Assembly: GCA_023399355.1 (NCBI GenBank)
Contig: JAEWQC010000351.1
Location: 1 to 34,393, forward strand
DNA from: Bacillota bacterium
GTDB taxonomy: Bacteria; Bacillota; Clostridia; Acetivibrionales; DTU013
Length of the DNA stretch: 34,393 nt
Reading direction: 5' to 3'
Numbering within the stretch: position 1 is the stretch's first letter; each line of letters begins with the position of its first letter. The notes under the pieces are model-generated. The model was not told the DNA's origin and searched no databases. It saw only the letters and a list, made by a program, of their open reading frames with translations. Shown piece after piece: positions 21,686 to 30,812 of the stretch. The translations under genes were made by a program, and so were the position numbers.

Positions 21686-22282
21686 ATGGATGGATTTCAA
21701 AAACGGACACTTAAAAAGAAAAAGGCCATTTTAGACGTGGCGTTCGCGCTTTTTAACCAATATGGTTATAAAAATGTGACAATTGCCAATATTTCAAAAG
21801 AGGCACATGTTTCGCTTGAAACAATCTATAATTACTTTGACAGCAAGGAGAAACTAAAAAACGAGCTTCTCAATAAGATTATCGATGATTTTTGTACTCT
21901 GACTGAAGACATTATGAAAAGTGATATACCGATTGAGACCAAGTTTGAAAAACTGCTTTTGTCAAAGGTTGATTTCGGAAAACAGTTCTCCCCCGAATTC
22001 CTGACTGAAGAGCTTCATGAGCTGAACGACCTTGGTTTATTCGGCGGTGAGGAGAAAAAGCAGTTCCTGCACAATGTTATGCTGCAGATTATCGAGCAGG
22101 GCAGAGAAGGAAAAATCATTACGGTGGAGGCCTCTCCCAAAGCATTGGCCGCTTACTTTGAGATTTTTCAATACTATATAACCAATAACTTTGCTTCAGC
22201 CCTTCAGATAAGCAACAATACCGATCTGTTAAAAGAAGTGAACTTTCTTTTCTTTAATGGGCTCAAGACGAAAAATGAATAA
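21686..22282 (+). CDS. TetR/AcrR family transcriptional repressor
   Basis: The 198-residue protein has an N-terminal TetR HTH (about residues 10-55): AILDVAFALFNQYGYKNVTI, then ISKEAHVSLETIYNYFDSKEKL. The remainder is the helical ligand domain. I choose ATG 21686, with AAGGAG 7 bases upstream; a 22-codon upstream extension runs through the promoter. It is transcribed divergently from the YhgE-like gene and probably represses both through the inverted repeats at 21550-21676. The inducer is unknown. Confidence 0.88.
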   Translation: MDGFQKRTLKKKKAILDVAFALFNQYGYKNVTIANISKEAHVSLETIYNYFDSKEKLKNELLNKIIDDFCTLTEDIMKSDIPIETKFEKLLLSKVDFGKQFSPEFLTEELHELNDLGLFGGEEKKQFLHNVMLQIIEQGREGKIITVEASPKALAAYFEIFQYYITNNFASALQISNNTDLLKEVNFLFFNGLKTKNE

Positions 22283-22406
22283 GCTGAATGTGAACGTTCG
22301 AAATAATCGCTATTATGGCTATCCCTGATCGGAAACTGCAGGTTGCCAAGGGTAAAAGCACTCTTCCGGGCTTTACTACTAATAAATACTCACGTCTGTT
22401 GACACC

Positions 22407-22445
22407 AAGAAAGCCCGTTGTAGTATTACTGCAGCGGGCTTTCTT
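22407..22445. terminator. bidirectional terminator between convergent genes
   Basis: A perfect 11-bp stem AAGAAAGCCCG (22407-22417)/CGGGCTTTCTT (22435-22445) with a 17-base loop lies between the TetR gene and the convergent importer cluster. The stem's A- and T-rich ends can serve both strands. The 230-bp gap holds nothing else I can identify. Confidence 0.65.
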
Positions 22446-22514
22446 AAACTCTTTAAAGTAATTATTGAAGTTGAAAATGGTACCGCATTAAAATTTCAGA
22501 TTTGATAGACTAAA

Positions 22515-23303
22515 TCAATCCAACGGCATACCGTGCCCCCGGTAAAGCTCCGGATGGCATAGGCGGTCTTTGACTCTCTTCACGGCATTTTCAGCCGCAG
22601 CATCATAAATTTTATTGCCAAATTCCGCATCAGATTTTGACGGATCTCTTGTTGACATAATTCCATACTGCAGCTCGGCGGCTGCTTTGGACAAGTCCAC
22701 AGTTCCGGGATGGGATGCCAAAAGATGCGACGTTTCCCATCCGCCAGCATGATCCCCCGGATTCTCATACAAACCGTCCATAACCTTATAGTCCGCAAAC
22801 GCCCATACACCCATACGCTCCCATCCTTTATCATAGCACCACTGATTATAGAAGAGGTTCGCTGCCCGCGCATGGTCCAGCAGCGGATAATGGCCTGCGA
22901 CAAACACAGCCAGACTGAAGTTGTATGAAGCAGTTTCAGCCAGAATCTGCACAAGATGATGACAGTAATGCTCGATTTGCTGGCTGGACGAATACGGCTG
23001 TCTGTCTTCAAGAAGACCTTCCAGCGGAATCTCCATTCTTTCTGCAACACCTGCCCTAAGCAAAGAATCGGTCTCAAGGAGGGAGCCTGCCCTGCTTTCA
23101 CCATAATATACCGTCGGGAAGACTAGACCGCCGCCTATTTCAGCACAGCGAACCGCCAGAGTCTCTGCCTGAAGGCCATCAGCGCCCATCGGATTGTGGA
23201 GTCCGTGCCATTCCAAAGTGCCCAGCGGTATATAGGCTACCGGGCATTCAACACGCCTCTGCGTAATCTGTTCGGGTCGCAGCATATGAAAACGCACTTC
23301 CAT
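22515..23303 (-). CDS. creatininase family hydrolase
   Basis: The 262-residue protein shows the creatininase-family metal site: LGTLEWHGLHNPMGAD (E31, H33, D42), then VAGHYPLLDHA (His) and GGWETSHLL (Glu). The family hydrolyses cyclic amides or related C-N bonds, for example creatinine or formamide derivatives, using two metal ions. Some members act in cofactor and sugar-amide pathways. It is the last gene of a sugar-type ABC importer cluster, 12 bp after the permease gene, so it may process the imported compound, which might then be an amide-bearing glycoside. Substrate is not predictable. ATG 23303 has AGGAGGGG 7 bases upstream. Confidence 0.88.
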   Translation of the reverse strand: MEVRFHMLRPEQITQRRVECPVAYIPLGTLEWHGLHNPMGADGLQAETLAVRCAEIGGGLVFPTVYYGESRAGSLLETDSLLRAGVAERMEIPLEGLLEDRQPYSSSQQIEHYCHHLVQILAETASYNFSLAVFVAGHYPLLDHARAANLFYNQWCYDKGWERMGVWAFADYKVMDGLYENPGDHAGGWETSHLLASHPGTVDLSKAAAELQYGIMSTRDPSKSDAEFGNKIYDAAAENAVKRVKDRLCHPELYRGHGMPLD

Positions 23304-23315
23304 ACGAATCCCCTC

Positions 23316-24158
23316 CTATCCTTTCACTCCGCCAACCGTCAGTCCGGAGACAAATGTTTTCTGATTCAGCAGGAACACAATCATTATTGGTACGACTGAA
23401 AGAACGGCTCCCGCGAACAGCATGCTGTAATTGTTTCCATACGGTGAAAGATAGGTCTGCAGTCCAACCGTCAGCGTAAAATTCTTATTGGTTGACATAA
23501 TAATCAACGGCCAGAGGAAATCATTCCAGGAAGTCATTGCCTGCAGAATCCCCATTGTGCCAAAGGCCGGAAGCATAATCGGCATCATGATCCGGACAAA
23601 AATACGAAGTTCTCCGCAGCCATCCACCCTGCCCGCATCAAGGAGTTCTTTAGGCAGAGTTTGCGCATACTGCATAAAGAAGTATATTGCAAAAGCCGAT
23701 ACGGCAAATGGAAGCACTACACCGGTATATTTGTTGATCAGGTTAAACAATAGCATTTCCTTGTAAAGAGGCAGCATCAATATCTCAATTGGAATCATCA
23801 TACTGCTGAGTATGACAATAACCAGCAGCCTTTTCCCTTTAAATTCGAACATTGCTATTCCATAGCCCACAAGGGAGGAAAAAATCAGGGAAACAGCTGT
23901 AAAAAGCACTGTAATAATGATACTGTTTTTGTACCAGCTGAAATAAGATGCGTCATGCTCGGTAAACAGCATCAAATAGTTTTTGATGCTGAGCATATCA
24001 GGTGTAATTTGCAGATTTAAACCGTTTTTAAATACCTGACTCATATCTTTGACAAAAGATGCGATAAATAAGTAGACAAAAGGCGCCAATGCACAAAACG
24101 ACATCAGCAGAAGGACTGCCGCAATAGGCAGCTTATATGCAATATCCCGCTTTTTCAT
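23316..24158 (-). CDS. carbohydrate ABC transporter permease, MalG type
   Basis: The 280-residue permease has six membrane segments and the cytoplasmic EAA loop near residues 165-195 (ELLDAGRVDGCGELRIFVRI), which docks the ATPase. The C-terminal end fits CUT1-family permeases. ATG 24158 has AAGGAGGG upstream and overlaps the stop of the preceding permease by 4 bp, indicating translational coupling. Together with the MalF-type partner and the binding lipoprotein it forms an importer for an oligosaccharide or glycoside. No ATPase gene is in the cluster; a shared MsmK-like ATPase elsewhere is likely. Confidence 0.92.
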   Translation of the reverse strand: MKKRDIAYKLPIAAVLLLMSFCALAPFVYLFIASFVKDMSQVFKNGLNLQITPDMLSIKNYLMLFTEHDASYFSWYKNSIIITVLFTAVSLIFSSLVGYGIAMFEFKGKRLLVIVILSSMMIPIEILMLPLYKEMLLFNLINKYTGVVLPFAVSAFAIYFFMQYAQTLPKELLDAGRVDGCGELRIFVRIMMPIMLPAFGTMGILQAMTSWNDFLWPLIIMSTNKNFTLTVGLQTYLSPYGNNYSMLFAGAVLSVVPIMIVFLLNQKTFVSGLTVGGVKG

Positions 24159-25078
24159 GACCGGCTGCCCTCCTTTTTCCCAATTCCTAAAAATCTGATA
24201 AACAACAAGTTTATCAAAACCAAGCAGATAAAGAGTATTACCGATAACGCAGACGCATACCCGGTTTCGAATTGTGTAAATGCGGTTTTATATATATACA
24301 ATACGATAGTCAGGCCAATATCCCCCGGTGTGGCTCCGTTGGTCCACAGAACATAGCTTTCGCCAAACATCCTGAGCCCTCCGTAAGTCAGAATCGTGAT
24401 TACAAATATAAGAATAGGTTTCAATCCAGGTATAATAATATTCCAGAACTTCTGATATGCATTTGCTCCGTCAATATTGGCCGCTTCATACAATTCATCA
24501 GGAATACTTTGAAGCCCGCAGATAAAATACATTGTATTGGTACCCAGCCAGCGCCAGGTTGACGTGACAACCAATACGATGACTCCGGTTGTTTTGGTAT
24601 CGAAAAGCCATTCCCTTGCAGGCAGATGCAGCCAGGTCATAAGTGAATTCAACGGTGTCTGCACTCCGCTTCCAAAAAACAGCCTGAAAAATATTCCTGC
24701 AACTATTATAGAGGTCAAGGCGGGTAAATAAAGTGCTGATCGAAAGCCATTACGGAAAATCGTCTTTTTATTATTCAATATAATTGCAAGCAAAACTGAA
24801 AGAATTACATTTACAATCAATATTCCAATTGTAAACATGATACTGTTTATGGCTGCAGTGCCAAGATGAGGATCCGTAAGCACACGCTTATAGTTGCTCA
24901 TTCCTGTAAAAGTTACCGAGTCAATCCCTTCTATTTTCTGGAAACTCATGACAAACATATAAATCATGGGATAAAGGAAAAATAAAAGGAATGATATTAT
25001 AAAAGGTAATACAAAAAGATAAGGCGCCCTTTTCATAGTGTTGAAATAGCGACTTTTGATGCCTGTTTTGGTTTCCAT
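24155..25078 (-). CDS. sugar ABC transporter permease, MalF type
   Basis: The 307-residue permease has six membrane segments beginning YLFVLPFIISFLLFFLYPM and an EAA loop (ELYEAANIDGANAYQKFWNI) for ATPase contact. I choose ATG 25078 (METKTGIKSRYF), with GGTGAT just upstream. A 16-codon longer frame begins inside the perfect hairpin at 25102-25135 and is rejected. It is the first permease after the binding-protein gene, with the hairpin in the gap, the usual place for reducing permease relative to binding protein. The specific sugar is unknown. Confidence 0.92.
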   Translation of the reverse strand: METKTGIKSRYFNTMKRAPYLFVLPFIISFLLFFLYPMIYMFVMSFQKIEGIDSVTFTGMSNYKRVLTDPHLGTAAINSIMFTIGILIVNVILSVLLAIILNNKKTIFRNGFRSALYLPALTSIIVAGIFFRLFFGSGVQTPLNSLMTWLHLPAREWLFDTKTTGVIVLVVTSTWRWLGTNTMYFICGLQSIPDELYEAANIDGANAYQKFWNIIIPGLKPILIFVITILTYGGLRMFGESYVLWTNGATPGDIGLTIVLYIYKTAFTQFETGYASALSVILFICLVLINLLFIRFLGIGKKEGSRS

Positions 25079-25101
25079 AATATCACCGTTTCTTAAATGA
25101 T

Positions 25102-25135
25102 CCGGGATGTATGCGATTTGTCGCATACATCCCGG
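25102..25135 (-). promoter_or_regulatory. 15-bp perfect intercistronic hairpin after the binding-protein gene
   Basis: CCGGGATGTATGCGA and TCGCATACATCCCGG pair fully around a 4-base loop. No U-run follows on the transcribed strand, so it fits an mRNA-stabilising or partial-termination element. Such an element would set a high binding-protein to permease ratio. Confidence 0.75.
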
Positions 25136-25147
25136 CCAAGATTGTAT

Positions 25148-26500
25148 TTATTTACCTGATGCGCCTTTGATTTCTTTCGCAGCTTCATCAAGCGCCTGGG
25201 CAGGTGTAAGGCTCTTATCTCCCAATGCTTTGAACAGAACATTTTTGCCTACCAATTGATTGGCAAGCGGGAATTGTTCATTCGTAATATTTGTCGTGTA
25301 GAAGTTATCTTTCATTTGAAGAATAATATTAAAAATGTTGGGTCCGAAATAATCGGTATACTTGTTGGATTTCTTCATTGCATCCGTATCCCAGATATCC
25401 CAGCGGAGCGGGTCAAAGCCAAGAACATTCCAGATTTGAGCAGCGCCTTCCGGACTGATTTTTGCATCAAACAGAAAACGTTTAGCAAGATCCTGGTTTT
25501 TGCACTGCACAGTAATAGATGTTGCCGTACCTCCGAAAACTGGGTCAACGTCACTGTCTTCCCATTTTGGTATGGTGGAAATCTGCATTTTTCCCTTAAG
25601 TTCAGGCATATAGTCGGTAAATCTGCCCATGTACCAAAACGGTTCCATCATGGAAGCTGCTCCGCCTTTGGACATAAATCCGTAGTATTCCTCAGTGTGG
25701 AAACCACCGCCAGGAGTCGTAACTGCAGTTCCTTCCTTGATCATATCCAGCATGAACTGAAGTGTCTTTGCATTTACTTCGTCATTGATAGTGCACTGTC
25801 CGTTATCATCAAAGTAGTCCGATTTTTGTTCGGTTATCATGATATAGTAGCTCCAGGAATCGCTGATTTCAAATGTGATTATCGGCTTTCCCGTTTTCTC
25901 CAGTACCTTCTTGCCTGCTTCGCGCAGATCGCTCCAATACTTGATGTCTTCTATTTTGACACCGGCCTGGTCGAGAATTTCCTTATTGTAGTACATTACA
26001 GGAGCACCTACATGGTAATCGATGCCGTAGTATTTATCCCCTTTCTTATAGATATCCAATACAGGCTCCAAAAAGCTGCCCTTGTCCTTTTCAATAATGT
26101 CATTAAGCGGAACAAGTCCGACATTGTCGCTCTTCATGAAGTTGCTGAACTTCGCAACATTGATGTCTACGAGGTCTGGCGCTCCCTGTCCTGATTGCAG
26201 AGTAATCAGCAATTTGCTGTGCATGTCTTCTACCGGATAAGCCTCTGCTGTTATATTGATCGGTTCATTCGGATAGGCTGCATTCCATCTTAGTGCTGCA
26301 TCTTTCATGAATTGGGTGTGCAATTCCTGATAGGTCCAGAAAGTAAAGTCCGTTGTTTGGGCAGGCTTCACACTGGCGACCGATGTCTCAGTTGCCGGCG
26401 AGGAGGCATTTTCTGCGGAAGGGGTATTACCGCTGCCGCATGCTGAGAATATTACAACCAGAATCACTAAACAAATCGCTAATGATAAACACTTTTTCAT
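25148..26500 (-). CDS. extracellular sugar-binding lipoprotein of an ABC importer
   Basis: The 450-residue family 1 binding protein has a lipoprotein signal peptide (hydrophobic core 5-18, lipobox FSAC with Cys 21), then a Ser/Ala/Thr-rich linker. The mature domain includes FWTYQELHTQFMKDAALRWN, LLITLQSGQGAPDLVDINVA and a Trp-rich ligand region, typical of oligosaccharide binders. ATG 26500 has GGAGGAG 8 bases upstream. It is separated from the response regulator by 140 bp holding its own promoter (26581-26609), and precedes the two permeases. It delivers the sugar captured outside the cell; the ligand is unknown. Confidence 0.92.
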   Translation of the reverse strand: MKKCLSLAICLVILVVIFSACGSGNTPSAENASSPATETSVASVKPAQTTDFTFWTYQELHTQFMKDAALRWNAAYPNEPINITAEAYPVEDMHSKLLITLQSGQGAPDLVDINVAKFSNFMKSDNVGLVPLNDIIEKDKGSFLEPVLDIYKKGDKYYGIDYHVGAPVMYYNKEILDQAGVKIEDIKYWSDLREAGKKVLEKTGKPIITFEISDSWSYYIMITEQKSDYFDDNGQCTINDEVNAKTLQFMLDMIKEGTAVTTPGGGFHTEEYYGFMSKGGAASMMEPFWYMGRFTDYMPELKGKMQISTIPKWEDSDVDPVFGGTATSITVQCKNQDLAKRFLFDAKISPEGAAQIWNVLGFDPLRWDIWDTDAMKKSNKYTDYFGPNIFNIILQMKDNFYTTNITNEQFPLANQLVGKNVLFKALGDKSLTPAQALDEAAKEIKGASGK

Positions 26501-26561
26501 TAAGTATTCTCCTCCAAAAATTATTATTACGCAGCTAGTCCATTTTGGCGCCTAAAACGAA

Positions 26562-26625
26562 CTACCTGTTTTACATTTTAATTTTATCTGCACCTTGGGG
26601 ATTAAACAATGAACAGGTTTTACAT
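26562..26625 (-). promoter_or_regulatory. importer promoter with flanking GTTTTACAT repeats
   Basis: On the minus strand TTGTTT (26604-26609) and TAAAAT (26581-26586) are 17 bp apart. GTTTTACAT occurs on the plus strand at about 26568-26576 and 26617-26625, preceded by CCT and AGG respectively. One copy is just upstream of the -35 and the other just downstream of the start. They are candidate sites for the adjacent AraC-type response regulator. Confidence 0.5.
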
Positions 26626-26640
26626 AAGGCTACACGTTTT

Positions 26641-28275
26641 TTACTTATTTTCATTGTCCGGTTCGAATCCATTACTCCCGATCTTCTGCTTATATTCGCC
26701 GGGAGTAATGCCGTAGTACTTTTTAAATAATTTAAAGAAGTGATTATAGTTTTGAATTCCAACCTCATCCGTGATGTTTTTTAATGAAACCTTCCCCTGC
26801 TGAATAAGATAGGCGGATTTCTCTATCCTGATTTTGTTCAGATAGTCTATAATATTGATGCCGGTATCATTTTTAAACAATCTGGAAAGATAGGAACTAT
26901 TGATGCTTACCGCTTTCGCTATATCTCCCAGTGTAACCCTGGAACAAAAATTCTTTTCCATATAGCTGATTGATCTTCTGGTGTTTTCATTGTATTGGGA
27001 GACTACGCTGTATTTTTTACGGTATTGGTTCAACCTCTCAAATATGTTTGCAAACCATTCTTTCATTTCGGGTAAATTCTTGAATTTGTGAAGAGTCTGA
27101 TAAGTCAGGTTATCTTCCTGAAAAATCTGCTGTGCCGGAATACCAATGTCCCGTATTTCTCTCGTAACGATGTTAAGCAGTTCCGCCAATACCATCTGTA
27201 TATCCTCACTGGAACACCCATCTTCCATAAAGCCGTCGAATATTGTCCGGACAATTGTATCAGGAGCCGTATCAGACTTTCCATGGATGGACGCATATAA
27301 TGCCTGCTCAATTCCTATATCCATGGTAATGATCTTTTTATCCTTCAGTTCGCTGCCATCTTCCGCAATGAAAGAGGTCTTTCCATGAAAACGTTTGGAC
27401 TCAAGTATAACTACCGCCTGGTCATAATATGACGAAAGCTCCATGATATCAACGCACAGGCTGCTTACGCCGAAAGACACATTTTCATTCATAAAGCGTC
27501 TCACATTCTCGCTCATATTGACCAGCACCTTGCGGTAATGATCCTGAAAAAGTCGCAGACTCCTTTCAAGCGCAGGGATCAATATCAGAATCCTGTTATG
27601 TCCAATCACCGTGACAAGGGCTCCCTTGCTGGCATTGGCAGATTCCTGCAGGATGCTTTTTATTGAGTACAGGAACTTATAATATTCACTTTCATCCAAA
27701 TCCTTCTTAAGCCTTTCATTATCGGATTCCATTACCGCGGCGACCAAACCTTTTTCCAGCATTTCCAGGCCCAGTTCCTGAAGTCTCGTCTGGATTTCTG
27801 TCCTATTTCCTGCACAGCCCGAGATAAGAAGAATTAAAAATTCCTGTATGGCTTTTTCTCTATTTACAATAGGCTGAGAGGATTTATGCAGCCTGTTTGC
27901 CGATAATTTGTCAGCAGCTGTCTTTAATATTTCCATTAAACATTTATTATTTAGCTGGTTTTTAAGTAAATAATCCAGCGCACCGCTTTTAAGGCTGCCA
28001 CGTACATAATCGAAATCATTATAGGCGCTTAATGCTATGATCTGTATTCCCTTATGAAATTCTGAGACATAGTCTATAAGTTCAATTCCGTTTATTACCG
28101 GCATGCTTATATCGGTAATAATGACATCCGGTCTGAAGGTTTCGATCCTTTCTATGGCCTCCCTGCCATTACGTGCCTCCGAGACAATAACAAACCCTTC
28201 TTTTTCCCAATCCATCCTGCTCTTCATTTGCGTACGGAAAACTGCATCATCATCCACAAGCAAGATTGTAAACAT
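26641..28275 (-). CDS. YesN-type response regulator with AraC DNA-binding domain
   Basis: The 544-residue protein has an N-terminal receiver domain (1-120) with acidic pocket D8-D10, phosphoacceptor D55 (VIITDISMP) and conserved Lys about 105 (DYLLKNQ). A long central helical region follows, and a C-terminal AraC/XylS domain (about 435-535): TLGDIAKAVSINSSYLSRLF, then ISLKNITDEVGIQNYNHFFKLFKKYYGITPGEYKQ, read with small differences. Phosphorylated by the adjacent kinase it should activate the importer promoter at 26562-26625. It starts on the base next to the kinase stop codon, with AGAGGATG as ribosome site, so it is coupled to the kinase. It is the usual sugar-responsive YesMN arrangement. 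Confidence 0.9.
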   Translation of the reverse strand: MFTILLVDDDAVFRTQMKSRMDWEKEGFVIVSEARNGREAIERIETFRPDVIITDISMPVINGIELIDYVSEFHKGIQIIALSAYNDFDYVRGSLKSGALDYLLKNQLNNKCLMEILKTAADKLSANRLHKSSQPIVNREKAIQEFLILLISGCAGNRTEIQTRLQELGLEMLEKGLVAAVMESDNERLKKDLDESEYYKFLYSIKSILQESANASKGALVTVIGHNRILILIPALERSLRLFQDHYRKVLVNMSENVRRFMNENVSFGVSSLCVDIMELSSYYDQAVVILESKRFHGKTSFIAEDGSELKDKKIITMDIGIEQALYASIHGKSDTAPDTIVRTIFDGFMEDGCSSEDIQMVLAELLNIVTREIRDIGIPAQQIFQEDNLTYQTLHKFKNLPEMKEWFANIFERLNQYRKKYSVVSQYNENTRRSISYMEKNFCSRVTLGDIAKAVSINSSYLSRLFKNDTGINIIDYLNKIRIEKSAYLIQQGKVSLKNITDEVGIQNYNHFFKLFKKYYGITPGEYKQKIGSNGFEPDNENK

Positions 28276-30087
28276 TTAATCATCCTCTTTTTCATTTGTC
28301 ATAGCAGGTAAATAAATATCGACTGTTGTAAATACCCCTTTGATACTATTGATGTGAAGCCCAAATTCAGGGCCGTAAAGAAGATTGATGCGGTTTCGTA
28401 CATTTGCGATCCCAATTCCATTGAGACGTCCTCTGTCTTTGGAATTATCGGAATGCAGCAATTGATCTATCTGTTCCTGATTCATTCCTACTCCGTTATC
28501 CGTAACGGAAAAATGCAGTTTCTCCTCCTGGCAGGACCCTTTAATTACAATCAGTCCAGGGTTGTCTGAAGGCTCTACACCATGTATCAACGCATTTTCC
28601 AATACCGGCTGCAACAAGAACCTTGGAATAAGGAAGGAATAGATGGACGGATCAATACTGTACTGCACTGTAAAGCTCCCGAACAATCGCGCTTCCTGTG
28701 TGGTAATATAGCTTCTTAGAAATGAAATCTCTTCCTCTACTGAGATCAGACTGTTGTCGTTTCTCATGCATCCGTTAAGAAGTGTCAGTATTGAATCGAT
28801 TAACTGCACAATACTGGTTTCCTTTTTCAAGGCTGCGATATAGGAGACCGTATTAAGTGTATTTGCCAGAAAATGCGGATTGATCTGTGCTTGAAGTGCT
28901 CTTATTTCAAGTTCTCTTTTTTGCATTTCGTTCTCTTTGATATCCTTGATCAATTGCTTTATTCTGGTTGCCATTTCATTGAAGCACTGGTTTAGTTCAC
29001 TGAATTCATCATTTCCCATATCATCAATGGATATGTCCAGCTTGCCGTTTTTAAAGCTGTTCATACCGAAAACAAGCTGTCTGGCAGGGGTTAAGATGCT
29101 CCTGTATATAATAAAATTTACACAGAGGGCAAACAAAAGACATAAAAGGCCTATTATAAGCACATCCCACAGTAAGTGGCGTGATTCGGAGTAAAGGTAT
29201 GAGAATTGTACCAGGGCGACAACATACCAGTCAGCCTGTTTGATTGAACTGAAAGCTGCCAGGTATGAACCGTTGTCCGCTTTAAAATTAAAACTTTGCT
29301 GGTTGGAGGATTTTATTTGATGGAGCAGTCCCGGTTCAGGATATGGCATGGAAAACTTCGCATAATCTCCGGCACTTGAGATGACCCTATTTTCAGAATT
29401 CAGTATGAACATTTGAGTCCCCGCCCCAATGTTTACGTTGCCATACACACTGAGGAACTGCTTCTCATCGATGCGCATCAGAATATACCCGATCTGATTT
29501 CCGTTCTTCAGGGATTTTACCGCCCTTGCCAACAGGAGGCTTTTCCTGTCTTTAAATACTCTGCTGGTCAGTCCCTGTTCAAACTCCGGTCCTTCGGCTA
29601 CCCAAAGGCACATTCCGTCCAGATCCTTGGTACGCTTAATCAGCTGGACCAAATTCTCCTTTTTGGGCATAAAACGAAATTCACTCGGTCCATAGGCGTT
29701 AATTCTATCCAACTGCGTTGTATAAAGCGTGATTTCAGCAACGCGGTTGGTGAATATGTATTTTTTATTAATGTTATCCGACAGTTTGGTTTCGATATCG
29801 TTAATTTCCTGTCCGCTCAGTTTGCCGTAATTGGTCAGGGTTGACTGGACAAGCTCGGAGTAGGCGATTTCAGTCCCATCGTTTATAATCGCCTGCAACT
29901 GGTAGCTTAGATTTACACTGATCTGTTCCATCGTCTGTGTTATTGAACGGCTCATCTTGCTATATACAGCCTGACTTCCGCGAGCATAGGAAAAAAAGCC
30001 TACGGCAAGCACCGGCAGAACCGTAATGATAATAAACCCGATTCCAAGTCTGACGGATACATTCCTTCTGCGAATCAAGGTAAACAT
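28276..30087 (-). CDS. YesM-type sensor histidine kinase
   Basis: The 603-residue kinase has a membrane helix (about residues 12-34), an extracellular double-Cache-like sensing domain (about 35-300), a second membrane helix (306-328), a HAMP segment, and a kinase domain. Phosphoacceptor H405 lies in INPHFLANTLN, the signature of the His_kinase family 7, with ATP-binding boxes LLQPVLENALIHG and DNGVGM. Outer signal is probably a carbohydrate. The start is ATG 30087, with GTG 30090 possible; the ribosome site is weak. A good promoter, TTGACA-17-TACGAT, lies at 30141-30169. It forms a two-gene operon with the response regulator. Confidence 0.9.
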   Translation of the reverse strand: MFTLIRRRNVSVRLGIGFIIITVLPVLAVGFFSYARGSQAVYSKMSRSITQTMEQISVNLSYQLQAIINDGTEIAYSELVQSTLTNYGKLSGQEINDIETKLSDNINKKYIFTNRVAEITLYTTQLDRINAYGPSEFRFMPKKENLVQLIKRTKDLDGMCLWVAEGPEFEQGLTSRVFKDRKSLLLARAVKSLKNGNQIGYILMRIDEKQFLSVYGNVNIGAGTQMFILNSENRVISSAGDYAKFSMPYPEPGLLHQIKSSNQQSFNFKADNGSYLAAFSSIKQADWYVVALVQFSYLYSESRHLLWDVLIIGLLCLLFALCVNFIIYRSILTPARQLVFGMNSFKNGKLDISIDDMGNDEFSELNQCFNEMATRIKQLIKDIKENEMQKRELEIRALQAQINPHFLANTLNTVSYIAALKKETSIVQLIDSILTLLNGCMRNDNSLISVEEEISFLRSYITTQEARLFGSFTVQYSIDPSIYSFLIPRFLLQPVLENALIHGVEPSDNPGLIVIKGSCQEEKLHFSVTDNGVGMNQEQIDQLLHSDNSKDRGRLNGIGIANVRNRINLLYGPEFGLHINSIKGVFTTVDIYLPAMTNEKEDD

Positions 30088-30140
30088 CACATGAAATATT
30101 CTACTAAGAAGTGCCTTAAATTTATTGTCCTCATAGCTAT

Positions 30141-30169
30141 ATCGTATTTTTAAATAAATGTTTTGTCAA
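30141..30169 (-). promoter_or_regulatory. promoter of the kinase/regulator operon
   Basis: On the minus strand TTGACA (30164-30169) and TACGAT (30141-30146) are separated by 17 bp, about 50 bp upstream of the kinase start. Confidence 0.6.
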
Positions 30170-30380
30170 CTCACAAATTTGTTTGAATCTATAAACTCAT
30201 ACATTTAAGGTCTCTCGAAAATTCGCCTGATGATAGGAAACCATGTCCGGCAAACATTTTTCCATGACTGCAGGATTGATTCTGCTGCCTTTTTTCCCTT
30301 TGCTGCAAGAACGGCATGTTTTTGCGCGGGTACTAAAAGACGGTCCAAAATAAACGTTTACATAAAATTTACAATTCTCA

Positions 30381-30410
30381 TTGGTATCTTTAGCTTTCCT
30401 ATGGTAAAAT
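30381..30410 (+). promoter_or_regulatory. possible promoter of the zinc-finger gene
   Basis: TTGGTA (30381-30386) and TAAAAT (30405-30410) are separated by 18 bp, 30 bp upstream of the start codon. The remaining divergent gap (30170-30380) holds no gene that I can support. Confidence 0.45.
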
Positions 30411-30439
30411 AAATGAATCAACTTTCAGGAGACATTCAT

Positions 30440-30685
30440 ATGGGACATAAAGTAAAATGTATTCATTGCCATACAACTACCTCTATCGTCTATCAAACAG
30501 TCAAATCCAAATCAAGCGGCGCAGTTATTCTATTGGATAATGCCCCTATGTATTATTGTCCACAATGTGATGACTGCCTGATCTCCCTTGAAACGATTGA
30601 AGCCTTCAATTTTATCAAAGCTCTTCCCCTGAATCAGAAAGAACTAAACACCTTTGATTACAATTCTATTAAAGACAAGCTTTGA
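30440..30685 (+). CDS. YgiT-type zinc-finger protein
   Basis: The 81-residue protein has two Cys pairs, CIHC near the N-terminus and CPQC around residue 40, spaced as in the YgiT/MqsA N-terminal zinc domain; the typical segment APMYYCPQCDD fits well. In other genomes such domains are antitoxin halves beside a toxin or a DUF4258 protein, but no toxin candidate is adjacent here. The segment after the zinc site (about residues 50-81) is too short for a complete HTH. I choose ATG 30440, with CAGGAGA 7 bases upstream. It may be an orphan regulator. The function is unproven. Confidence 0.78.
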   Translation: MGHKVKCIHCHTTTSIVYQTVKSKSSGAVILLDNAPMYYCPQCDDCLISLETIEAFNFIKALPLNQKELNTFDYNSIKDKL

Positions 30686-30812
30686 AAGGCCTACCGCCTT
30701 ATTTGTAGGTACATCTTACCACCCATTAATGAACGCATCGGACTATTTTTATGTTACTATAAAAGTATATAATTGTATGTAGCAAGAGAGTCTTGATGAA
30801 GGTGGGATATTC

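Noticed and set aside
26600..26626. Catabolite-response (cre) site upstream of the importer
   Set aside because: ATGTAAAACCTGTTCAT lacks the central CG and has the wrong length for the CcpA consensus.
30197..30421. 74-residue minus-strand frame with two Cys between the kinase and zinc-finger genes
   Set aside because: It has no ribosome site or recognisable domain and overlaps the zinc-finger promoter. A degraded gene remnant cannot be excluded.
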